Both the position numbers and the translations under genes were made by a program. A DNA stretch of 9,091 nucleotides from an uncultured Mollicutes bacterium. Lineage in GTDB: Bacteria > Bacillota_I > Bacilli_A > UBA3375. Positions 1-6,430 of this stretch are shown one piece after another. The first letter of the stretch is position 1. The number at the start of each line of letters is the position of its first letter. The stretch is taken from positions 1-9,091 of the forward strand of contig UWSE01000021.1 of NCBI GenBank assembly GCA_900551955.1, written 5' to 3'. The notes under the pieces were generated by a model. The model worked only from the letters and a program-made list of their open reading frames with translations, searched no databases and was not told the origin of the DNA.

Positions 1-839
1 TAGCTAGTGCAAGTGATTTGGCACCATTACAATATTTAGCTCCATATGCTGGGGTAAGTATTGGAGAAGAATGGATGGCGCAAGGGAAAGATGTGTTAAT
101 TGTTTATGATGATTTATCTAAACATGCGGCCGCTTACCGTACACTATCTTTATTATTAAAACGTCCACCAGGTCGTGAAGCATATCCAGGGGATGTATTC
201 TACTTACACTCTCGTTTATTAGAACGTGCTGCACAATTAAATGATGATTTAGGAAATGGAAGTATTACTGCTCTTCCAATTATTGAAACACAAGCTGGAG
301 ATATTTCTGCATATATTCCAACAAACGTTATTTCAATAACAGATGGGCAATTATTCTTAACTACTGAGTTATTTAATTCAGGGCAACGTCCTGCCATTGA
401 TCCAGGGTTATCTGTATCACGTGTAGGTGGGGCTGCACAAAAACAAATTATTAAAAAATTAAGTGGTGGTATCAAATTGTCATTAGCGCAATATCGTGAA
501 CTTGAAGCATTTACGAAGTTTGGTTCTGATTTAGATGAAAACACTGCTAAAGTAGTTGCTCACGGTAAACGTTTAATGGAGTGTTTACGTCAAAATGCAA
601 ACTCTCCATATTCAGTAGCAGAAGAAGCAAGTTTATTGTTCGCTGTTACTAAAAATTATTTAAATGATGTTAACGTTGAGAAAATTGATAAATTTAAATC
701 TGATTTATTTAATCAATTAAATAACTTTGAAGCTGATTTAGCAAACATAATGAATACAGAAGCTAAATTAACAGAAGATGTTAAAGATGGTTTAAAACGT
801 TTAGTTGAAACTGTATTAGAACAAAACGATTATGAGTAA
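1..839 (+). CDS. atpA: ATP synthase F1 subunit alpha, 5'-truncated by the window edge
   Basis: This is the C-terminal 278 residues of the alpha subunit, the non-catalytic nucleotide-binding subunit of the membrane-bound F1Fo ATP synthase. The frame is open to base 1, and the residues before the TTG at 18 (ASASD) continue the conserved ASASD-x-APLQYLAPYAG stretch, so that TTG is an internal Leu codon rather than a start. Visible landmarks are the Walker B-like strand DVLIVYDDLSKH (about 90-125), the KRPPGREAYPGDVFYLHSRLLERA block, and the alpha/beta signature PAIDPGLSVS followed by the arginine-finger residue of SVSR (Arg codon 420-422). The helical C-terminal domain is complete. The stop overlaps the atpG start by 8 bases, which suggests translational coupling. 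Identification is secure; only the N-terminal half is missing, because of the window boundary. Confidence 0.98.
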   Translation, partial: ASASDLAPLQYLAPYAGVSIGEEWMAQGKDVLIVYDDLSKHAAAYRTLSLLLKRPPGREAYPGDVFYLHSRLLERAAQLNDDLGNGSITALPIIETQAGDISAYIPTNVISITDGQLFLTTELFNSGQRPAIDPGLSVSRVGGAAQKQIIKKLSGGIKLSLAQYRELEAFTKFGSDLDENTAKVVAHGKRLMECLRQNANSPYSVAEEASLLFAVTKNYLNDVNVEKIDKFKSDLFNQLNNFEADLANIMNTEAKLTEDVKDGLKRLVETVLEQNDYE

Positions 840-1683
840 TTTAATTCAGACTAAAGAAAGATTAAATTCGACTAAATCGACTCAAAAAGTTATTAAAGCT
901 ATGGAGTTAGTTGCTTCATCTAAAATCAAAAAAGCTAAAGAGAAAGCATTAAATAATAAAGATTATTTTGAACAAGTAACAGGGATTATGCAAAGTATTT
1001 ATTCTTTTGAAGATATGTTTTCGTATATGAACTTAGATGAATGTGAAGATAATACTTTAATTATTGGTATTACTTCTGATATGGGATTATGTGGTGCTTA
1101 CAATAATAATGTTATTAAAAAAGTGACACAGTTAATTGCTGAAAATGATAATCCATTTGTGGTTATGGCTGGTAATAAAGGGGTTAATAAATTTAACTTT
1201 GAAGGTATTAGCATGCATAAAGCAATTAGTGAAATTTCTCGTATCGAAGATTTCAGTTTAGCAAAAGATTTAGCTGAAGAAATAATTAATTTATATAGTA
1301 GTAAACGAGTAAATAAAGTTTTAGTGGTATATACTAAATTTGTTAACCCAATTGTTCAACAAGTGGAAGTTATTGATTTATTCTCACTAGAACAAATCGA
1401 AAAAGATAGTTTATATAACTACGATCTAGAAGTAGATGGAGATAAAAAACAAATTTTCAATTCGTTATTTATCCAATATATTTATAGTGTAAGTTATTAT
1501 GCTGTTTTAAATTCAATTGCTAGTGAGTATGCATCTCGTCGTAACTCAATGGATGCTGCTAATAATAACTCATTAGAGTTAATTGAACATTTAAATTTAG
1601 AGATGAACCGTATTCGTCAAGCCATGATTACACAAGAAATTGCTGAAATTATTGGTGGTGCTGAAGCATTAAATAAGGAGTAA
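832..1683 (+). CDS. atpG: ATP synthase F1 subunit gamma
   Basis: This 283-residue protein is the central rotor shaft of F1, turning inside the alpha3-beta3 ring and coupling proton (or sodium) flow to ATP synthesis. The N-terminal coiled-coil helix shows the family pattern (RLNSTKSTQKVIKAMELVAS, residues 10-29). The middle domain has TSDMGLCGAYN (81-91). The C-terminal helix carries the hallmark NRIRQAMITQEIAEIIGGAEAL (259-280). Length is normal for the family. The ATG at 832 lies inside the last codons of atpA (8-base overlap), and no strong Shine-Dalgarno sequence is visible just upstream, so translation probably depends on ribosomes finishing atpA. That would keep gamma low relative to alpha and beta, as its single copy per enzyme requires (inference). 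Confidence 0.98.
   Translation: MSNLIQTKERLNSTKSTQKVIKAMELVASSKIKKAKEKALNNKDYFEQVTGIMQSIYSFEDMFSYMNLDECEDNTLIIGITSDMGLCGAYNNNVIKKVTQLIAENDNPFVVMAGNKGVNKFNFEGISMHKAISEISRIEDFSLAKDLAEEIINLYSSKRVNKVLVVYTKFVNPIVQQVEVIDLFSLEQIEKDSLYNYDLEVDGDKKQIFNSLFIQYIYSVSYYAVLNSIASEYASRRNSMDAANNNSLELIEHLNLEMNRIRQAMITQEIAEIIGGAEALNKE
1675..1680 (+). promoter_or_regulatory. Strong ribosome binding site of atpD
   Basis: AAGGAG lies 4 bases before the atpD ATG and inside the last codons of atpG. It is the only near-perfect Shine-Dalgarno at the junctions inside this ATP synthase segment, and may give beta an independent, high initiation rate compared with gamma. Confidence 0.8.
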
Positions 1684-1684
1684 A

Positions 1685-3079
1685 ATGGAAACAGTAAATG
1701 GAAAAGTACAACAAGTATTAGGTCCAGTTATTGACATGTCATTTGACAATGGCTTTGTACCTAATATTAAGAGTGCCGTTAAATTTGACATAAACGGGAC
1801 TACACAAGTTGCCGAAGTTGCTCTTCACTTAGGTGAAGGATTAGTACGATGTGTTGCTATGGGAGCAACAGAAGGTATTGCTCGTGGTTTAGACGTTTAT
1901 ACAGAAAATATACCAATTATGGCACCGGTTGGTGATAAAGTTTTAGGACGTATGTTCAATGTAACAGGTCAACCAATTGATGGAAAAGATGGTGAATTTG
2001 ATTTATTTGAACCAATTCATAAAGAAGCACCTGCTTTTGATGATTTAAGTCAAGAACAAGAAATTTTAGAAACAGGAATCAAAGTTATTGATTTAATTGC
2101 CCCATTCTTAAAAGGGGGTAAAATTGGTTTATTCGGGGGGGCTGGAGTTGGTAAAACTGTAGTTATCCAAGAGTTAATTACCAATATTGCAACACAACAC
2201 GGGGGATACTCTGTATTTGCCGGAGTAGGAGAACGTACTCGTGAAGGTAATGATTTATATCACGAAATGGCTGATAGTGGAGTTTTAAGCAAAACTGCCT
2301 TAGTCTTTGGACAAATGAACGAACCACCAGGAGCACGTATGCGTGTTGCCTTAACTGGTTTAACAATGGCTGAATATTTCCGTGATGTTAACCACCAAGA
2401 CGTATTATTATTCATCGATAACATTTTCCGTTTTACCCAAGCAGGAGCAGAGGTATCTGCCTTATTAGGACGTATCCCATCTGCCGTAGGTTACCAACCT
2501 ACTTTACAAACAGAAATGGGAGATTTACAAGAACGTATTACATCAACTAAATCAGGATCAATTACATCTGTACAAGCAGTATATGTACCTGCAGATGACT
2601 TAACTGACCCGGCACCAGCTAACACATTTGCCCACTTAGATGCACAAATCGTATTAAGCCGTGATTTAGCTAGTTTAGGGATTTATCCTGCAATCGACCC
2701 ATTAGAGTCTTCAAGTGTAATTCAAAATCCTGATATTGTAGGTAAAGAACACTTTAAAGTTGCTCAAGAAGTAATTTTAACACTACAACGTTTTAAAGAA
2801 TTACAAGATATTATTGCAATCTTAGGGATGGATGAACTTAGTGAAGAAGATAAATTATTAGTAGATCGTGCGCGTAAAGTTCGTGCCTTCTTATCTCAAC
2901 CATTCCACGTAGCTGAAACGTTTAACGGTATTCCAGGAATCTATGTTAAACGTGAAGATACAATTAAAGGATTTAGAGCAATCTTAGATGGTAAATATGA
3001 CCATTTACCAGAACAAGCCTTCTTATTCGTTGGTACAATTGAAGATGCGATTAAAAAAGCTGAGGAAATAAATGCTTAA
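1685..3079 (+). CDS. atpD: ATP synthase F1 subunit beta (catalytic)
   Basis: This is the catalytic subunit, where ADP and phosphate are joined in the F1 head. All hallmarks are intact in 464 residues: Walker A GGAGVGKT (151-158, Lys157), the catalytic glutamate region GERTREGNDL with Glu183, Walker B LLFIDNIFRF (Asp245), the alpha/beta signature PAIDPLESSS, and the lever motif DELSEED (383-389) that contacts gamma. Length is typical. The start at 1685 is set by AAGGAG 4 bases upstream and the conserved opening GKVQQVLGPVIDMSF. The stop overlaps the atpC start by 8 bases. One oddity is a run of seven G (2135-2141) inside the Walker A codons, unusual in such AT-rich DNA though fully in frame. 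Confidence 0.99.
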   Translation: METVNGKVQQVLGPVIDMSFDNGFVPNIKSAVKFDINGTTQVAEVALHLGEGLVRCVAMGATEGIARGLDVYTENIPIMAPVGDKVLGRMFNVTGQPIDGKDGEFDLFEPIHKEAPAFDDLSQEQEILETGIKVIDLIAPFLKGGKIGLFGGAGVGKTVVIQELITNIATQHGGYSVFAGVGERTREGNDLYHEMADSGVLSKTALVFGQMNEPPGARMRVALTGLTMAEYFRDVNHQDVLLFIDNIFRFTQAGAEVSALLGRIPSAVGYQPTLQTEMGDLQERITSTKSGSITSVQAVYVPADDLTDPAPANTFAHLDAQIVLSRDLASLGIYPAIDPLESSSVIQNPDIVGKEHFKVAQEVILTLQRFKELQDIIAILGMDELSEEDKLLVDRARKVRAFLSQPFHVAETFNGIPGIYVKREDTIKGFRAILDGKYDHLPEQAFLFVGTIEDAIKKAEEINA

Positions 3080-3308
3080 GGTTACAATTGCTAGCCCTAA
3101 AGGTATTTTATTAGAAACAGAAACTGAAGTAGTTATAGCTAAAACTATTAATGGTGAAGTTTCTTTCTACCCTAATCATCTTCCGTATTTATCAACAATC
3201 GATAATGGCTATATTAAAGTAAATAATCAAACTTATGAAATTGACAATGGAAGTATCTTATTAGATGAAAACAATAATGTAACTATTTTAATTAATCGTG
3301 AAAAATAG
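3072..3308 (+). CDS. atpC: ATP synthase F1 subunit epsilon, short form lacking the C-terminal helical domain
   Basis: Epsilon sits on the gamma shaft and links F1 to the c-ring. The 78 residues cover only the N-terminal beta-sandwich: opening MLKVTIASPKGI, then NGEVSFYPNHLPYLSTIDNGYIKV, and a final strand NNVTILI. Most bacterial epsilon subunits are roughly 130-140 residues, with a C-terminal helix hairpin that can extend into F1 and inhibit ATP hydrolysis. Here the gene stops exactly where that domain would begin, and the stop codon lies within a transcription terminator, so the shortness is not a visible frameshift. The start is preceded by GAGG (3062-3065) and overlaps atpD by 8 bases. Short epsilons are known in some lineages. 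The subunit should still bind gamma but lack the standard autoinhibition (inference). Confidence 0.95.
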   Translation: MLKVTIASPKGILLETETEVVIAKTINGEVSFYPNHLPYLSTIDNGYIKVNNQTYEIDNGSILLDENNNVTILINREK

Positions 3309-3332
3309 AACCTATTGGTTCTATTTTTTTTT
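3301..3332 (+). terminator. Intrinsic terminator of the atp operon
   Basis: A perfect hairpin is present: AAAAATAGAACC (3301-3312), loop TATT (3313-3316), GGTTCTATTTTT (3317-3328), with an uninterrupted T-run at 3324-3332. It contains the atpC stop codon, so there is no 3' untranslated spacer. The A-run on the left arm mirrors the T-run, so it could also act on the opposite strand. The T-run runs straight into the next promoter. Confidence 0.92.
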
Positions 3333-3352
3333 GTTATAATAGGATAAAGGAG
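3332..3352 (+). promoter_or_regulatory. Extended -10 promoter and ribosome binding site of addA
   Basis: TGTTATAAT (3332-3340) is a perfect -10 hexamer with the TGn extension. No good -35 is visible at the right distance, because that position falls in the terminator hairpin. AAAGGAG (3346-3352) ends 3 bases before the ATG. Predicted initiation about 7 bases after the -10 box falls on the Shine-Dalgarno itself, giving a leader of only about 10 bases. Confidence 0.75.
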
Positions 3353-3355
3353 CAT

Positions 3356-6300
3356 ATGCAAAAACGGGTATTAAATCCCCAGCAACAACAAGCTGTTGAT
3401 GCTAATAGTTTAGATATTATTGTCTCAGCTGGGGCTGGGAGTGGGAAAACAGAGGTTTTACGCCAACGGATTGCTAGATTAATTAAAGATGGTCTAAAAT
3501 TAGACCAACTTTTAGTTATAACCTTTACAGTTGCTAGTGCTCAGGAAATGAAAGAAAGAATTGCGCAAATTGATGGTGTTAGTCAACAAGATTTAGATCA
3601 AGCTTATATTAACACCTTTGATGCTTTTTTTTTAGACTTTGTTAAACGTTTTGGTTATCTTATTGGGGTTGATAATAATATAACCATTATTGATAACAAT
3701 ATTTTAAACTATCAAATAATCACAAGTATTAATGAGTTAGTTGATAATGAGTATCAAAATGAGCAAACAATTGATTTTATTGCTCGTTATTTTGCAGCAG
3801 ATCGTCAAAACTTCATTAAAGCAATAGTCAATTTATATAGTAGTGTTGTTAATCAAATTGATATCAATGAATTAAACGAAAATACTATAAATCGATATAT
3901 AAAAGACAATGTAGAACAATATTTCCAATTGGTAAAAGACCAGTTAACAACTATATTAAATAAAACTAATAATGAAGAGTTAGATATGCAAATTAATGAG
4001 TTGCTTGCCCAACCTTCACTAATTGACTTTTGTCAAGCTTTTAGTCAAGTCAACTTTAAAAAACTTCTAAAATTAATTAAAAACAATTTAATTGATGATG
4101 ATCAACAAGTTTTAACTCTTGCTAAAAGTTTATATGATACATTTTTAACTGATAATCCTACTAGTAGTAAAAATCGAATAGATGCGGATACCATTGCTAA
4201 AGAACAAACTATCTATTATAAAGATTGTTCATTCTTAATTGATTTTATTAAAGCTATCGATGAACAAGTGAAAAGTAAAAAAATGAGTTTAAATCGTTTC
4301 ACTTATACAGATATTATGTTGATGGCCAAAGAAATATTAACTTTGAATAATCAAGATGTTAGATTATTTTGTAATAAATTTAAAGAAATAATGATTGATG
4401 AGTATCAAGATACCAATTTATTACAAAATCAAATTATTGATTTACTACGACAACTTAATCCGGAAGCCCGATTATTTACAGTAGGAGATGCAAAACAAGC
4501 AATTTATCGCTTCCGTAATGCTTCACCAACTTTTTTCAATCAACGAATTATCGATTGTGAAAAAGCCCCTGATGGTGAAGTAATATATTTATCTACTAAT
4601 TACCGTTCTGGTGAGCATATTGTTAATAGTATTAATACATTATTTAATGAATTTATGACTCTAAAACAAGGGCAAGTAGATTTTAAAGCTAATCATCAAC
4701 TTAAGTATGCTGAGCGTAATCAAGGTGTAGGTAGCAAAATTAAATTCTTTCAATATGAAGAGGATTATATCAAAGATATTTTGCAAGATCCATATTTGGC
4801 CGATGCAAAATTGGCATACGAATCGTATTTAATTTTAACTGATATTAAAGCCAAAATGGATCAAGGGGTCAAAGCAAACGAATTTTGTATTTTGTCTCGT
4901 GGTAAGACAAAATTTTTATATTTAGAACGTTTTGCCCGCCAATTAGATATTCCAATTAGCGTGCAAAAAGATGAGTCGGTTGTCGATAATCCACTTTGGG
5001 ATTGTATCTATGATATTTTATGTTGCTATAGAAAAAAGAATTATAAATTCCATCTATATTCCCTATTACATAGTTTTTTATTTGGTTGTGAGGATAATGA
5101 TTTATATAAAATTTTCACATTAGCTAATGAAGAATTTTATCAACAAGAATTGGTGAAAATGGTCGAAGACAAAATAGATACTTTAAAACAAATAGAGTAT
5201 ACACATGGTGCACGTTATATGTTTAAACAAATCTTTAATATCTTCCCATTTAAAGAACGTTTAAAAACCATAGCCCAAGAAAATAATATTAAATTAATTC
5301 TTGAAAATATATTTAATTTAATTAATAGTTTTAGTGACCATTTGTTATCAATAACACAAATAGTTACAATTATTGAGACTTTAAAAGACAATGATTTATT
5401 GAATCTATATTATGAATTACCGTTAGATCATAGTAGCGTCAATGCCATGACAATTCATAAATCCAAAGGTTTAGAGTTTAAATATGTTTATATAATGGCA
5501 TTAAGTACAAAAGGTAATAATTCAACAGATTCATTTGCCTTTGATCCAACAATTGGTTTTAAATTTAAACCAATTGTAGAAGAGCAAAACGACAGAAAAT
5601 ATATTCAACTCCCAAGTGTGATTGAAGAAAATTACAAAGTAATAAATAAACTGCAAGATATGCATGAGTTAATAAGAATTATTTATGTTGCAATTACCAG
5701 AAGTAAAGAAGAATGTATCTTGTTATGTAGTGATAAATCTAGAAGCGATTATACTGATTACGAACTAAAACCGTATTTATATTTATTAGATACTTATCAA
5801 TTTCAAAATGAGAATATTGAGGAATGTAGTGAAACGATTCTCCAATTAAATAAAAACATATTTTCTACTCAAACTACTGAAATTAAAGTAGATGTAGTTG
5901 ATAACACTCCACAAGATGTTCACTATTATCAACATCATCGTGCAAGTCGCAATGATGTTGAGTTAAAAGATCAACATGTTGATGATAATATACTAACAGG
6001 AGATTATTATCATCGTTATTTGTCAACTATTGATTATACTAACATACAACCAATAGGGGTTAAAGAAATAGATCATATTATAATGAATATGCAAAAGCAG
6101 GCATTGTTTAATAACGTGGATAATTATTATCAAGAAGTTGAGTTTTATGATAATGAAGCAGGAATTCATGGGTTTATTGATTTGATACTAGAAAAAGAAG
6201 ATGGGTTATATATTATTGACTATAAACTAAAAGAAATAGACAAAGAATCCTATAATAAACAACTAAATACATATCGTAATTATGTAAGTAAAATTACTAA

Positions 6301-6370
6301 CAAACCGGTTAAATGTTACCTTTATTCTTTAACTAAAGATGTCCAAAAAGAGGTAATAGATAAAGGCTAA
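3356..6370 (+). CDS. addA: AddA-like ATP-dependent helicase-nuclease (UvrD/RecB superfamily 1A helicase with C-terminal PD-(D/E)XK nuclease)
   Basis: Likely the helicase-nuclease subunit of AddAB, which resects double-strand DNA breaks before RecA loading. Superfamily 1A motifs run in order: Walker A AGAGSGKT (25-32), motif Ia ITFTVASAQEMKERI (55-69), motif Ib INTFDAFFLDFVKRFG (85-100), Walker B DEYQD (348-352), motif III VGDAKQAIYRFR (376-387), motif IV NYRSG (415-419), motif V TIHKSKGLEF (699-708) and motif VI YVAITRSKEE (777-786). The C-terminal RecB-family nuclease has His886 (HRYL), Asp942 (GFIDLI), Asp955 and Lys957 (IDYK) and Gln969 (QLNTY), so both activities look intact. At 1004 residues it is clearly shorter than the roughly 1200-residue AddA of Bacillus. 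No addB flanks it, and it has its own promoter. A T9 run (3625-3633) lies in motif Ib. Alternative: another RecB-like helicase-nuclease working alone. Confidence 0.9.
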   Translation: MQKRVLNPQQQQAVDANSLDIIVSAGAGSGKTEVLRQRIARLIKDGLKLDQLLVITFTVASAQEMKERIAQIDGVSQQDLDQAYINTFDAFFLDFVKRFGYLIGVDNNITIIDNNILNYQIITSINELVDNEYQNEQTIDFIARYFAADRQNFIKAIVNLYSSVVNQIDINELNENTINRYIKDNVEQYFQLVKDQLTTILNKTNNEELDMQINELLAQPSLIDFCQAFSQVNFKKLLKLIKNNLIDDDQQVLTLAKSLYDTFLTDNPTSSKNRIDADTIAKEQTIYYKDCSFLIDFIKAIDEQVKSKKMSLNRFTYTDIMLMAKEILTLNNQDVRLFCNKFKEIMIDEYQDTNLLQNQIIDLLRQLNPEARLFTVGDAKQAIYRFRNASPTFFNQRIIDCEKAPDGEVIYLSTNYRSGEHIVNSINTLFNEFMTLKQGQVDFKANHQLKYAERNQGVGSKIKFFQYEEDYIKDILQDPYLADAKLAYESYLILTDIKAKMDQGVKANEFCILSRGKTKFLYLERFARQLDIPISVQKDESVVDNPLWDCIYDILCCYRKKNYKFHLYSLLHSFLFGCEDNDLYKIFTLANEEFYQQELVKMVEDKIDTLKQIEYTHGARYMFKQIFNIFPFKERLKTIAQENNIKLILENIFNLINSFSDHLLSITQIVTIIETLKDNDLLNLYYELPLDHSSVNAMTIHKSKGLEFKYVYIMALSTKGNNSTDSFAFDPTIGFKFKPIVEEQNDRKYIQLPSVIEENYKVINKLQDMHELIRIIYVAITRSKEECILLCSDKSRSDYTDYELKPYLYLLDTYQFQNENIEECSETILQLNKNIFSTQTTEIKVDVVDNTPQDVHYYQHHRASRNDVELKDQHVDDNILTGDYYHRYLSTIDYTNIQPIGVKEIDHIIMNMQKQALFNNVDNYYQEVEFYDNEAGIHGFIDLILEKEDGLYIIDYKLKEIDKESYNKQLNTYRNYVSKITNKPVKCYLYSLTKDVQKEVIDKG

Positions 6371-6375
6371 AATGG

Positions 6376-6404
6376 TTGACACTACCCTTATCCTTTGGTA
6401 TAAT
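6376..6404 (+). promoter_or_regulatory. Consensus sigma-A type promoter of the AGCS transporter gene
   Basis: TTGACA (6376-6381), a 17-base spacer, then TATAAT (6399-6404), also with the TGG extension (6396-6398). Both hexamers and the spacing match the housekeeping consensus exactly, implying strong, probably constitutive expression. It begins 6 bases after the addA stop. I see no terminator between, so addA transcripts may also read through. Confidence 0.9.
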
Positions 6405-6409
6405 AGTGG

Positions 6410-6418
6410 TGTTATAAT
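6410..6418 (+). promoter_or_regulatory. Possible second extended -10 box upstream of the transporter gene
   Basis: TGTTATAAT is identical to the extended -10 of addA and lies 14 bases beyond the first -10 box. No matching -35 is present at 17 bases. Initiation from here would begin about at the coding start, so it may be a weak alternative start, a pause element or chance. Confidence 0.35.
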
Positions 6419-6419
6419 G

Positions 6420-6425
6420 AAAGGA
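6420..6425 (+). promoter_or_regulatory. Ribosome binding site that decides the transporter start
   Basis: AAAGGA abuts and overlaps the ATG at 6425 but lies 5 bases before the in-frame ATG at 6431. The second ATG therefore has workable Shine-Dalgarno spacing and the first does not. The difference is two residues. Confidence 0.65.
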
Positions 6426-6430
6426 TGAAG

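Noticed and set aside
18..20. TTG at 18 as a start of atpA
   Set aside because: The conserved ASASD-x-APLQYLAPYAG stretch continues upstream of it to base 3, so it is an internal Leu codon.
200..544. 114-residue open frame on the minus strand
   Set aside because: It lies wholly within atpA, whose frame is strongly conserved; no family resemblance and no promoter or ribosome site of its own.
2178..2366. 62-residue open frame on the minus strand
   Set aside because: It is antisense to the highly conserved core of atpD with no independent support.
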